Assembly (NCBI GenBank): GCA_024710405.1
Contig: JANJUV010000005.1
Coordinates: forward strand, 108,846-172,845
Direction of reading: 5' to 3'
Length of the DNA: 64,000 nt
Source of the DNA: Bacteroidales bacterium
GTDB lineage: Bacteria; Bacteroidota; Bacteroidia; Bacteroidales; F082
A program made the position numbers and the translations under genes. The notes under the pieces were generated by a model. The model was given only the letters and a program-made list of their open reading frames with translations. It searched no databases and was not told the DNA's origin. Shown here piece by piece: positions 10,323 through 18,236 of the stretch (the first letter of the stretch is position 1; every line of letters begins with the position of its first letter).

Positions 10323-10360
10323 CTTTCGGCCCGAAAAGCAGTGAGCAGCCGGGCCGAAAG
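10323..10360 (-). other. Intercistronic stem-loop
   Basis: Perfect 11-bp stem CTTTCGGCCCG / CGGGCCGAAAG (10323-10333 and 10350-10360) with a 16-base loop, between the monoheme cytochrome and the heptaheme cytochrome. There is only a weak T-rich stretch after it on the minus strand, so it may be a weak terminator or an mRNA processing/stability hairpin that sets different expression levels within the cluster. Confidence 0.6.
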
Positions 10361-10398
10361 GTTCTGGTGGTTCTGGTTAAAAAAGTGCTTGACAAAGT

Positions 10399-10818
10399 CT
10401 ATTTCTTCAGTGACCGGATATAGCTGATAATAGCCCAGCGCTCTTCCTCATCAGGAATTTTCTTTTCATAGTTGGGCATTTCATCGCGTCCGACAAAAGA
10501 CATGTAGTAAAGATCACCATCACCATAAGCCTGAAACTTGGCACTTGAAAAATCGCCAGGGAATGTTTCGAGGTTCTTGGCTTTTGGACCATCGCCCAAA
10601 CCTGTGTTTCCATGACATGAACGGCAATGTTTGGCATAGGCGGTTTTTCCCAGGGCAATCGCATCAGCATCCCCTGCTTTATTGGGATTCTTCATGGCTT
10701 TGTAATTGGCAGGAACATCCCAGGGCGCACCTTTTTTCTGCTCTTGGGGGGTTACGAATGCTGTCAACAGCCATGCAGCTGAAAAAAGCAATGCTACGGC
10801 AAGAAGGGTTTTTTTCAT
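10399..10818 (-). CDS. Periplasmic class I cytochrome c, monoheme
   Basis: 139 residues. A signal peptide or membrane anchor (LLAVALLFSAAWLLTAF) is followed by a short linker and a cytochrome c domain with one CxxCH (CRSCH, residue ~65), the 'GLGDGPKAKNL' loop found in cytochrome c oxidase-associated and porin-associated cytochromes, and a distal Met in 'DEMPNYEKKIPDEERWAI'-type sequence followed by the C-terminal helix. It is a soluble electron shuttle. It lies between the DUF5777 barrel gene and the inner-membrane cytochromes, which fits a role as the periplasmic bridge between them. A promoter box lies ~76 bases upstream. Confidence 0.92.
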   Translation of the reverse strand: MKKTLLAVALLFSAAWLLTAFVTPQEQKKGAPWDVPANYKAMKNPNKAGDADAIALGKTAYAKHCRSCHGNTGLGDGPKAKNLETFPGDFSSAKFQAYGDGDLYYMSFVGRDEMPNYEKKIPDEEERWAIISYIRSLKK

Positions 10819-10893
10819 GGTTTTTAAAATTTAGTTATACAATTGTACATTTTCTGTTCAGAGCTGTGTTTGTATTTGACACAAGACACTTGA

Positions 10894-10901
10894 CAAAGAT
10901 A
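10894..10901 (-). promoter_or_regulatory. -7 promoter box for monoheme cytochrome c
   Basis: Minus-strand TATCTTTG, exact TAnnTTTG, 75 bases before the ATG at 10818. It overlaps one arm of a small inverted repeat (ATAAGC 10899-10904 / GCTTAT 10912-10917). Confidence 0.4.
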
Positions 10902-10936
10902 AGCATACAAAGCTTATGCCACATCAGTTTCATCCA

Positions 10937-11818
10937 CTAAAAACTCCACAGTCTTGTCATGGTGAAACCCAACATCAGTCCTCCGTCAGTGAAGTCATTC
11001 GTGTTGAACATCATGCTCTGCTGAGGGACCAAACCATCTGATGAAGCCACGTAAATGTGGAAAGCGTGTGTGCTCGTGCAGATTTCCCAGCCGATTCCCA
11101 GATTTGGTTTCGAAGGATGATAGAATCCGCGTTGTTCGGAAATTGCTTTTATCTTCAGCGGCACGTCATATTGAAAAATGATCGATGATTGGGGTGAAAA
11201 CTGAGCCCTTCCATTGAGACCAACGGCAATCACATCATGATCATAATCAGCATCAACGCTGTTGTAATGTGTGAAACTCGCGTTGAACTGCAATGAGAGC
11301 CAGTCGTTGAATTTGCGCCCGATAATCAATTGCGAAAAATATGATAATCTGTTAGCGGCATTGTAATCTTCTCCAAAAATATCCTTATTGCTTCCATCAA
11401 TGGCTATGTTTCCATAAAAGGCCACAGCAACCGGAATGGTATTCTTGCGGGTTTGCTCAAGTATGGTATATTTCAGGTTGAAATCACTGTGCATTTTCTG
11501 GCGCGTGAGACCATATCCTATCTGCAGGTTCTTGATTGGCACATAATTGAAAGCCAGTCTGATGTTGGCTCCCGGAGCATACATACCAAAAAGATCGCTG
11601 AAACCATTCTCCATAGTTCCAAATTTATGTTGAATCACATATTCCAATGTTCCTTCGGATGGAATGAAGGTTGTTTGGTTGTCAATAAGATAGCCGCTTT
11701 GAAAAGGAGGCCTAACCGGCTTATCTTTTTCTTTTGCGGGTGCAGCTTCATCGTCCTGTGCAAACGAGGAAAGGATGAAAGCAAATGATAACATGAGTAA
11801 CAGTGTATTCTTTTTCAT
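10937..11818 (-). CDS. DUF5777 outer-membrane beta-barrel protein
   Basis: 293 residues with a cleavable signal peptide ending near 'FAQDDEAAP', a Pro/Lys-rich linker, and then a series of amphipathic strands typical of a small outer-membrane barrel, ending in an aromatic residue (terminal Phe in 'TRLWSF'). The pattern 'EGTLEYVIQHKFGTMENG' followed by 'GANIRLAFNYVPIKNLQIGYG' is that of the Bacteroidota DUF5777 family, whose members are regularly found next to c-type cytochromes. It may act as the porin sleeve through which cytochromes pass electrons across the outer membrane, but this is inference. It lies 11 bases after the monoheme lipoprotein gene. Confidence 0.85.
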   Translation of the reverse strand: MKKNTLLLMLSFAFILSSFAQDDEAAPAKEKDKPVRPPFQSGYLIDNQTTFIPSEGTLEYVIQHKFGTMENGFSDLFGMYAPGANIRLAFNYVPIKNLQIGYGLTRQKMHSDFNLKYTILEQTRKNTIPVAVAFYGNIAIDGSNKDIFGEDYNAANRLSYFSQLIIGRKFNDWLSLQFNASFTHYNSVDADYDHDVIAVGLNGRAQFSPQSSIIFQYDVPLKIKAISEQRGFYHPSKPNLGIGWEICTSTHAFHIYVASSDGLVPQQSMMFNTNDFTDGGLMLGFTMTRLWSF

Positions 11819-11829
11819 CTTCGTCTGTT

Positions 11830-12213
11830 TTAATTGTTTTTGGCTCCTTGTTTGATCCAGGCAAGAATAAGTTCAGCGTCAGCCTTTTTATACTTCTTGA
11901 AGTTGTGGGTAGAAGCATCGGGATGCGGGTACCAGTAGATCAGGCTTGTCTCGGGATCAGCACTATTAATCAATGCAGGTACGATAGAAGCATAGGCCTT
12001 GTCAGCTGTGAGATCGGGTGCAGTACCACCGGTTTTGTGACAGGCCAGGCATTGGTTCGATTCGAACAATGGAGCAATTTCGGTAGCAAATTTGATATCA
12101 ACCGTAGGATCGATGGGTGGTAATTCGGGTTCAACCACGAATTCATACTGACATGAGCTTAGCAGTATCGCTACCGAGGTTACCAATAAGATGAATAATT
12201 GTTTCGTTCTCAT
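11830..12213 (-). CDS. Monoheme cytochrome c lipoprotein
   Basis: 127 residues: lipoprotein signal (TSVAILLSSC), a Pro/Glu-rich linker, then a small cytochrome c domain with one heme site CLACH in 'FESNQCLACHKTGG', 'APDLTADKAYASI' and the C-terminal helix 'ADAELILAWIKQGA'. This is the planctomycete-type short cytochrome c fold often anchored to the outer membrane in Bacteroidota. Its position between the hexaheme lipoprotein and the DUF5777 barrel suggests that it is part of the same outer-membrane electron-transfer assembly. Confidence 0.9.
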   Translation of the reverse strand: MRTKQLFILLVTSVAILLSSCQYEFVVEPELPPIDPTVDIKFATEIAPLFESNQCLACHKTGGTAPDLTADKAYASIVPALINSADPETSLIYWYPHPDASTHNFKKYKKADAELILAWIKQGAKNN

Positions 12214-12252
12214 TATTTTATAAATTAATTCGTTTGCTGTTTTTAATCATTA

Positions 12253-12285
12253 AAGGAGCAGGCTTTGTGTGAAAACCTGCTCCTT
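12253..12285 (-). terminator. Stem-loop after hexaheme lipoprotein
   Basis: Perfect 10-bp stem AAGGAGCAGG / CCTGCTCCTT (12253-12262 and 12276-12285), 13-base loop. On the minus strand it follows the hexaheme gene stop and is trailed by only TTTAATGATTAAAA, so it is a moderate terminator or an mRNA-stabilising hairpin between the first two cistrons. Confidence 0.6.
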
Positions 12286-12305
12286 CAACAAAGTCAACGG
12301 AAACC

Positions 12306-13358
12306 TTACGGAAGTGCAGCAATTGTATTTTGCAGCAACCTTACGGTGTAAGTCGGGTTGTGTACTCCAAGACTCTTGTCTTCTTTTACGGCTCTGTAGT
12401 TTATTGCGGCTCCGCCTACAACGGCAGGATATGTTCCGGCAATGGTATTATCTGATCCGGCAGCAGTGATACCGGCAGCATCAAGCTTTAGTTTAAGCTC
12501 ATCAAGCAACGCGGATACTTCAGCCTGAAGTTCGTTTACACTGGCAATAAGTGCTGCATTATCGCTGTGACAATCAACGCAACCTGCTGTATTCAGAGTG
12601 CCGGCTGCGTTGCGAAGGTACATGGCATGACCGCCTGATTCATATCCGTAAGCGGTGGTCATGTGGCAGGTAACACATTGATCGGGAATAAGTGCAGTGT
12701 GGAGGCTGTTGTTGAGCCCTTCGCCAATGTTAAACATTGCATTACCAGTAATAAGGTTGGCCTGTGTACCATAGTGCATGTGATAACGAATAGAAGTAAC
12801 AGTAATGTCAGGACCACCGACTGTCGGGAAGTTGCTGACAGCCCTGCCCTGATGGCAACTGGCACAAACACTTCCTTTACCGAAATCAAAAGTTTCTTCG
12901 GTATTGTTCATCGCAATGGCACCGCTTACCGTAAGCGCCCAATCGCTCTCGGTGTAGGTGGAATGGATACTGTGGCATGTGTAACAGTTTGGCGGATTCG
13001 GATTGTTGATAATGGCTCCGGTTGCTGTGTAGTCATAAGTACCATTGATATGGCCAAGGAAACCCTGGCTGGTGTGGCAGATGGCGCATTCGCCGTTGTT
13101 GCGGACAAAGTGACCGCCCGTTGCATGCAGGGAGGCTTCCCATTGACGAGAGGCGGTGAACAGACTTTCAGAGTTATCGTGGCATACTGCACAGGTGGCT
13201 GTTCCATCCTGGCCATTGATACCGTTCTCACCATCTTTTCCGTCAGCCCCGTCTTTACCGGGTAAGCCGGCCGGCCCTTCCTTGGTACACGAAATAAACA
13301 ACATTGATGCAAGCAACACCGTTGCAAACATCCACATAAAAGATTTCAGATTTTTCAT
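12306..13358 (-). CDS. Hexaheme lipoprotein with collagen-like stalk
   Basis: 350 residues. A lipoprotein signal (VLLASMLFISC, Cys ~24) is followed by about eight collagen-like Gly-X-Y triplets (GPA, GLP, GKD, GAD, GKD, GEN, GIN, GQD) and then a multiheme domain with six CxxCH motifs (CAVCH, CAICH, CYTCH, CASCH, CVTCH, CVDCH). The C-terminal ~90 residues are heme-free, with a helix 'VNELQAEVSALLDELKLKLD'. A lipid anchor plus a rigid stalk fits exposure on the outer face of the outer membrane, with the hemes held away from the surface. It is the first gene of the cytochrome cluster; a -7 box lies about 190 bases upstream. Confidence 0.9.
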   Translation of the reverse strand: MKNLKSFMWMFATVLLASMLFISCTKEGPAGLPGKDGADGKDGENGINGQDGTATCAVCHDNSESLFTASRQWEASLHATGGHFVRNNGECAICHTSQGFLGHINGTYDYTATGAIINNPNPPNCYTCHSIHSTYTESDWALTVSGAIAMNNTEETFDFGKGSVCASCHQGRAVSNFPTVGGPDITVTSIRYHMHYGTQANLITGNAMFNIGEGLNNSLHTALIPDQCVTCHMTTAYGYESGGHAMYLRNAAGTLNTAGCVDCHSDNAALIASVNELQAEVSALLDELKLKLDAAGITAAGSDNTIAGTYPAVVGGAAINYRAVKEDKSLGVHNPTYTVRLLQNTIAALP

Positions 13359-13726
13359 AGTTTTTGGTTTTAGGTTTATGTATTTCTTCCTGCTATATTA
13401 AGGCATTTGATTGCAATGCAATGTTAACACCCTTTTGTTAATCCTGCAACAGTAAATAAATGAGGTTTTACTGTACTAAAGAAGACATATTTCTATTTTT
13501 AGGATGATATAAATCACTATTTGAGATGTTTCACGTCACCTTTACAAATATAAGATGTTACATATTAGATTTTTATATGTGTTACATGATGAAATATTCA
13601 GCAAGGTACGAAAACCAGAAGCAGTTGTCAAGTGATGCAAAATTTCTTAAAAATTCATAAAAAAATGAAACTGATTACTCTTTCAGCAGACTGCTTGACG
13701 GTTGTTCTTCGGGAGAAACCGGTACA
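13359..13726. other. Intergenic region upstream of the cytochrome cluster
   Basis: 368 bases without a gene between the hexaheme lipoprotein and the ECF-like/NTPase fusion, both on the minus strand. It is AT-rich and holds the cytochrome promoter box at 13545-13552 and, just upstream of it, two copies of GTTACAT (13557-13563 and 13581-13587) exactly 24 bases apart. The 13590-13726 part shows nothing recognisable apart from the 3' region of the next gene. Confidence 0.6.
13545..13552 (-). promoter_or_regulatory. -7 promoter box for the cytochrome cluster
   Basis: Minus-strand TATATTTG, exact TAnnTTTG, giving a leader of about 180 bases before the hexaheme gene. The long leader and the GTTACAT repeats just upstream make regulated expression plausible. 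Confidence 0.45.
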
Positions 13727-15463
13727 TCATGAACGAAGGCTTAACTCAGACCTGATCTCTTCAAGGAAATAAACTAATTCATTCATATCATGCTTATTAA
13801 CATCAATGACAAGCAGTGGGTCTATGTCTAGCTGGCAACAGATTTCGTCAACCATACCTTTCCTGATGACCCAGCATTGAATACACTGTGTATTTATTAA
13901 CAAAGATGGCAAAACATCAGCCCAACCGGAACCCTCCTTTTCCATCGGTCCTATTTCATCTAGAAAGATCAGATCGGTATTTTCGCGAATGGCAGTCAAG
14001 AGACACTCTTTCCCCTTTTGAAAAGCCCTTGGATTAAACCAGTACTTCCTTAATTTAAACCAACCCCCGACAGCATTTATTGAGGCGAGGGGCAATGACT
14101 CCTGACCAGGCAAACAAATAAGGTTATAGGAGTTTCGGGCATTATCTTCAAATGTCCCTGTTGCGATAAACCCTCCTGTTTTCCATCCCCTTTGGGCAAG
14201 TTCCTGATGAAGCCTTCCGGCATATGTTGATTTTCCACTGTGAACCTCTCCTGTCAAAATCACTATGGTAGTTGAAGTTGTTGAAATCCTGAAACGTGCA
14301 TACAAAAACCTGGATGCCTGCATGAGGGCCGAGATAAATCCGGCCGGATGTTTAAGCACGATCCGGGGATTCGGTAAAAGACTGATTAAAGCGGGCAGGG
14401 CTGAAAATGCCATTTCCGTGGAATGATAGAGTCCGTAAAAGCCTTTTCGCAACAAGACTTCCTTAATAAATGGGTTTCGCAACTCAGTGCTGATCGCTGA
14501 AAAACCAAAAATCACAATGACAGCTCTGAAGTTCATTTCCAAACCAATACGTAACCCATCCATGGTTAACATGCCTTTACCGGAAGCAAAATCCCATAAT
14601 AAGGATGCTATGAGTGTGATGAGTAAGAATTGTATCCATATTCCGGGTTTGCGCATTCTTCTTAATGAGGTTCGATAAAAATAAATGATGAAGAAAACGA
14701 AAAGTGAACCGGCAATGACTGAGACGATGATGAAGTCCTTATTCAATAAATACATAATAGCTACTGCGCCCAGGATCAGAACAAACAGGCGGATCAGCGA
14801 TGCTTTGCTGTAGTTTTGAACAACTATGTGCTGCTGAAACTCATTCTGTCTTAAGAACGGTAAAAATACGGAAGGGCTGGCGCTGACAAGTGAATGGGCT
14901 GATAAGAAGTAACCAAGCATGGCAGCTGTTATCCCGAATATTGCATAAACAATACTGACGGCCATTACCAGAACGAAAGGATCTGGATTAAGCCATCCTG
15001 TAAGCTTTACCAGGTATTGATAAAAACTGTCGGCAATAAGGATCAGATCGAATCCATACAAAATCAGAAGGTTTAACACTTTCTGAAACAGCGTCCACAA
15101 AACAGCAAGGGCTCCCGCCACTGAATAAGTTACCATATTCCTTCCTGCCAGAAGCGACAGTTCAATAATCAGGGCTTCCATGATGATGCCTATCATTGGA
15201 CCCAGAATGATCGCACTCGGGGAAAGTGATTTCATTACCGCACAAACTAATCCCGCTCTGATCAAAACCCACCGCTCATTCCATATCCTGCTGAAAGCTA
15301 TCAGGAGCAATACACTAAATGAAGAAAGCATCATTCCAGCTAAAGGAATCCGTAGGTTGTGGAGAAAACTACCAACAATAATTTCGAATGCAGCCCAAAC
15401 GCTGCCAACAACTGCTGCCTTCACCCACTTATCGGGAAGTGTATTCCTGCCTGAGTTTGTCAT
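13727..15463 (-). CDS. ECF-transporter-like membrane region fused to THEP1-type NTPase
   Basis: 578 residues. Residues ~1-200 form five to six membrane helices like an ECF S-component; residues ~215-390 are a second membrane block resembling an ECF T-component (CbiQ-like), including 'FRAVIVIFGFSAISTELRNP' and the 'ALISLLPN' segment. From ~395 a P-loop NTPase of the THEP1/NTPase_1 (or DUF2478) class follows, with Walker A 'GEVHSGKST' and Walker B 'LIFLDEIGPME'. The stop overlaps the ATG side of the mobA end by four bases: mobA comes first and this gene follows by translational coupling. That suggests a job in molybdenum-cofactor or molybdate/pterin handling. Substrate and mechanism are unknown; a single-chain S+T+NTPase layout is unusual. 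Confidence 0.75.
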   Translation of the reverse strand: MTNSGRNTLPDKWVKAAVVGSVWAAFEIIVGSFLHNLRIPLAGMMLSSFSVLLLIAFSRIWNERWVLIRAGLVCAVMKSLSPSAIILGPMIGIIMEALIIELSLLAGRNMVTYSVAGALAVLWTLFQKVLNLLILYGFDLILIADSFYQYLVKLTGWLNPDPFVLVMAVSIVYAIFGITAAMLGYFLSAHSLVSASPSVFLPFLRQNEFQQHIVVQNYSKASLIRLFVLILGAVAIMYLLNKDFIIVSVIAGSLFVFFIIYFYRTSLRRMRKPGIWIQFLLITLIASLLWDFASGKGMLTMDGLRIGLEMNFRAVIVIFGFSAISTELRNPFIKEVLLRKGFYGLYHSTEMAFSALPALISLLPNPRIVLKHPAGFISALMQASRFLYARFRISTTSTTIVILTGEVHSGKSTYAGRLHQELAQRGWKTGGFIATGTFEDNARNSYNLICLPGQESLPLASINAVGGWFKLRKYWFNPRAFQKGKECLLTAIRENTDLIFLDEIGPMEKEGSGWADVLPSLLINTQCIQCWVIRKGMVDEICCQLDIDPLLVIDVNKHDMNELVYFLEEIRSELSLRS

Positions 15464-16035
15464 AGGCTAAATCCCTGCAGTAACTTATAGTCCTCATCAT
15501 TATTTACATTGAAGAACCGATTCTCAAGACCCAACAGATCGAAATCAACAAACTGTACCTTAAGTCCCTTCAGGATACCCTTCATTTTCAGTCTGCCTTC
15601 AGCTACTTCTGTTGACAGAAATGCCAGTGCTGATTTATGATACACACCGCAAACCGGTATCAAAAGACCATTGACTTTTGCAACTACTGCATCACATTCC
15701 TTTGATTCCAAAAGAAAGTGCATCATCACTGAATGGGTTATCAGGGGCAAATCGCAAGGCAATACCATTAAGGAATCAGGACGAACAGCAGATAAACAGC
15801 TCAGCAGTGCACCGGCCGGCCCGTAACCAGGAATCATATCAGGGATTTGTTCCAATCCCAATATGCTGTATGATGAATCATTTGAGCTGATAAAAAGCTG
15901 GCTGCAATGAGGAGACAAAGCGTCTATGGCATGTTGAATAAAGGGCTTGCCCTGATATAACAACCATGCTTTATCTTTTCCCATTCGGGATGAATTGCCC
16001 CCGGCAAGGACAACACCAGCAAAATCATGTTTCAT
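15460..16035 (-). CDS. mobA: Molybdenum cofactor guanylyltransferase
   Basis: 191 residues from the ATG at 16035, the usual MobA length. The nucleotidyltransferase signature 'VVLAGGNSSRMGKDKA' sits at residues ~7-22, followed by 'LPCDLPLI' for the metal-binding Asp. MobA adds GMP to molybdopterin to form MGD in the cytosol, needed for bis-MGD enzymes such as the PsrA-type reductase at 52-54 kb. The frame is open further upstream to 16200, but the extra 55 residues do not match the family, and a -7 box at 16040-16047 only four bases before the ATG fixes the start. It overlaps the next gene by four bases. Confidence 0.9.
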   Translation of the reverse strand: MKHDFAGVVLAGGNSSRMGKDKAWLLYQGKPFIQHAIDALSPHCSQLFISSNDSSYSILGLEQIPDMIPGYGPAGALLSCLSAVRPDSLMVLPCDLPLITHSVMMHFLLESKECDAVVAKVNGLLIPVCGVYHKSALAFLSTEVAEGRLKMKGILKGLKVQFVDFDLLGLENRFFNVNNDEDYKLLQGFSL

Positions 16036-16039
16036 CGAA

Positions 16040-16047
16040 CAAAGATA
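16040..16047 (-). promoter_or_regulatory. -7 promoter box directly in front of mobA
   Basis: Minus-strand TATCTTTG, exact TAnnTTTG; only four bases lie between it and the mobA ATG, so the transcript should be leaderless or nearly so. Confidence 0.5.
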
Positions 16048-16320
16048 GAATAGTTCTTTTTCGTTGTTGTTCTCCATGAATGCGAACCCTTCCACATCAA
16101 TATCCATGGTGTAACCCGAAATCCTGAATTTCGTATAAATAGTACTAATCCAATACATCTTGTGTTCCCAATTTAGGAAACGTGCCCCAATTTTGGACAT
16201 TTATTTTTTACGCATATTACTTATATTACTGATTTATAACTCGTTGAGACAATCATGTTATATGGCATTATTCTTGAAAGACGGAAACCTATTAAGCGAA
16301 TCACCGAAAAATCGAAAAAC

Positions 16321-18189
16321 ATGAAAAGAATCTTACCCTTTGTAATATTGTTGTCTGTATTGCTGTTCCTGAACTCATGTAACAAGGAGAACAGCGGGCC
16401 TGACAAATTAAAGGTTGAAAACCTCAACATACCTGATGGATTCAGGTTTGAAACAACCAGGGATGTTGATGTTTCCGTAGTACTGCCATCAAGTGTGGAC
16501 TACAGTGAATTCAGATCCCGGGTGGATTTTTATAGTGACGACCCGGCTGGCAGTGGTTATCTGTTGCAATCAGCTGCAGCAGACGCATCGGGAAAGGTTA
16601 GTGTTACCCTAAGGGTGCCATCCTATCTCAAGCAGGTATTTGTGCAAAGTTTTGCAGGCACTGCCTTAGTGGATCTGCCGCAATCAGGCACGAAAGAAGG
16701 CGGGATTGTCATTGATTTCGATGAACCTGTTTTGTTCGACCCGCCAAATGAAAACCCCGGTGAATCAAAATCAGCGGTAGTTTCTCCTGCTAATGACAAC
16801 AGTAATTATGTATTCAAATCCGGGAAGGCAACAATTGTAAACCTGGTTTCAAATGGTGACTTCTCGTTGAATGAGTTCGGTTTAATCTCTGATTGGTCAT
16901 CTCCCATGACAGCTGATGAAAAATGGCATGTTACCTCAACCCTCGGACTGAACCATGCCCGTCAACACACTCAGGGAGCTGAAAAAATGCTTCGCAAAAC
17001 TTCCAGTCCGGCAAGGTATGGAGGTGTTGCACAGCTGATTCCGGTTTCACCAGGCGACTTAATTACATTTTCGGCTGACATACGCGGCACAGGCAACCAG
17101 AATAATATTACCTGGCTGTTCCTGATTGCACGTAATGCCAGTGGAAACTCTTTTTCTTTCTACAGTATTATACATACTCCGACAAATAGCTGGACAAGAA
17201 AAACGATTGCTGCAACCATGCCGGCCGGAACCGTTTCTGTTCAGGTCTTGCTTTGGAGTCATATATTCGGTGGAACCATTGATTTTGACAATGTTGTCGT
17301 CACCGGACCGGTTACCGATTCGGACGGAGATGGAGTTGACGATGAATTGGATGAATATCCTGACGACCCGTTGCGCGCATTCAATGTATTTTATCCCAAC
17401 ATCAACGACTTCGGCACTATTGCGTTTGAAGACCTCTGGCCAGGCAAGGGTGATTATGATTTCAACGACCTGATGGTAGATTATCGCTTCAAACAAGTGC
17501 TCAACGCGTCCAACAGGCTGGTAGAATTCTACACCCAGCTTTCGGTGCGGGCTATAGGTGCAAGTTTGGAAAATGGTTTCGGTTTTGAAATTGCCAATAC
17601 CTCACCATCTGATATATTACAGATAACAGGTAATTACATTGAGGATAATTATTTGAACCTGAATCCGAATGGAACAGAACAAGGTCAGGAAAATGCCGTA
17701 ATTTTTGCTTTTGACAATGCATTCAACCGATTGGCAGATCCGGGAGGTGGATTTGGCATCAACACCAATCCACAGGCACCCTATTCAGTTCCAGACACTT
17801 TTGAACTTTATGTTCGTTTAGCCAATCCTGTTAACTTCCAGGCTAGCGGCATGGCTCCGTTTAACCCTTTCATTGTGGTGAACAAAGAAAGAGGACGCGA
17901 AGTTCATCTGCCGGGCAAACGGGCCACTTCGTTGGCTAATTCCGCATTGTTTGGCACTGATTTCGATGACACTGATCCTCTTACTGGAAAATACTATCAG
18001 TCGAACACCAACCTTCCGTGGGCTATAGATATTCCGGTGAGTTTTGAGTATCCCGCCGAGAAAATCCAAATTACTGATGCTTATCTGAAGTTTGCGGCAT
18101 GGGCCGAAAGCGGTGGCATTCTTTTCCCTGATTGGTATATTGAGGCTTCTGGATACCGTAATAGCGGTAATATTTATCCCAGGCCCTGA
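16321..18189 (+). CDS. LruC-domain surface lipoprotein
   Basis: 622 residues from the ATG at 16321; a frame extension to 16255 lacks a signal peptide. The lipoprotein signal (LPFVILLSVLLFLNSC) is followed by a beta-rich domain (~30-130), a CBM4/9-like jelly-roll (~175-310, 'NLVSNGDFSLNEFGLISDW'), one thrombospondin type 3-like calcium repeat ('DSDGDGVDDELDEYPDDP') and a C-terminal LruC/DUF4842 domain beginning 'DLWPGKGDYDFNDLMVDY'. LruC proteins are Bacteroidota surface lipoproteins; the family was named from Leptospira. Function is unknown, with binding to glycans plausible. It stands alone, transcribed towards the carotenoid genes, and ends at a strong terminator. Confidence 0.88.
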   Translation: MKRILPFVILLSVLLFLNSCNKENSGPDKLKVENLNIPDGFRFETTRDVDVSVVLPSSVDYSEFRSRVDFYSDDPAGSGYLLQSAAADASGKVSVTLRVPSYLKQVFVQSFAGTALVDLPQSGTKEGGIVIDFDEPVLFDPPNENPGESKSAVVSPANDNSNYVFKSGKATIVNLVSNGDFSLNEFGLISDWSSPMTADEKWHVTSTLGLNHARQHTQGAEKMLRKTSSPARYGGVAQLIPVSPGDLITFSADIRGTGNQNNITWLFLIARNASGNSFSFYSIIHTPTNSWTRKTIAATMPAGTVSVQVLLWSHIFGGTIDFDNVVVTGPVTDSDGDGVDDELDEYPDDPLRAFNVFYPNINDFGTIAFEDLWPGKGDYDFNDLMVDYRFKQVLNASNRLVEFYTQLSVRAIGASLENGFGFEIANTSPSDILQITGNYIEDNYLNLNPNGTEQGQENAVIFAFDNAFNRLADPGGGFGINTNPQAPYSVPDTFELYVRLANPVNFQASGMAPFNPFIVVNKERGREVHLPGKRATSLANSALFGTDFDDTDPLTGKYYQSNTNLPWAIDIPVSFEYPAEKIQITDAYLKFAAWAESGGILFPDWYIEASGYRNSGNIYPRP

Positions 18190-18206
18190 CGAAACAGAAA
18201 TTTATT

Positions 18207-18236
18207 GGGGCTTCAGCGTGCTGAGGCCCTTTTTTT
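18207..18236 (+). terminator. Intrinsic terminator of the LruC gene
   Basis: GC-rich stem GGGGCTTCAGC / GCTGAGGCCC (18207-18217 and 18220-18229, one G-T wobble) followed by seven T. The hairpin overlaps the last codons of the convergent lycopene cyclase gene. Confidence 0.8.

Noticed and set aside
12663..13265. 200-codon open frame on the plus strand
   Set aside because: Opposite the hexaheme lipoprotein, whose six CxxCH motifs and collagen triplets settle the coding strand.
13103..13290. Repeated GGN-like codons suggesting a tandem DNA repeat
   Set aside because: This is the collagen-like coding stretch of the hexaheme lipoprotein; the DNA units are not near-identical, so it is not a repeat array.
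16036..16200. N-terminal 55-residue extension of MobA
   Set aside because: Does not resemble MobA, contains the -7 box at 16040-16047, and would place the start inside the region upstream of the promoter.
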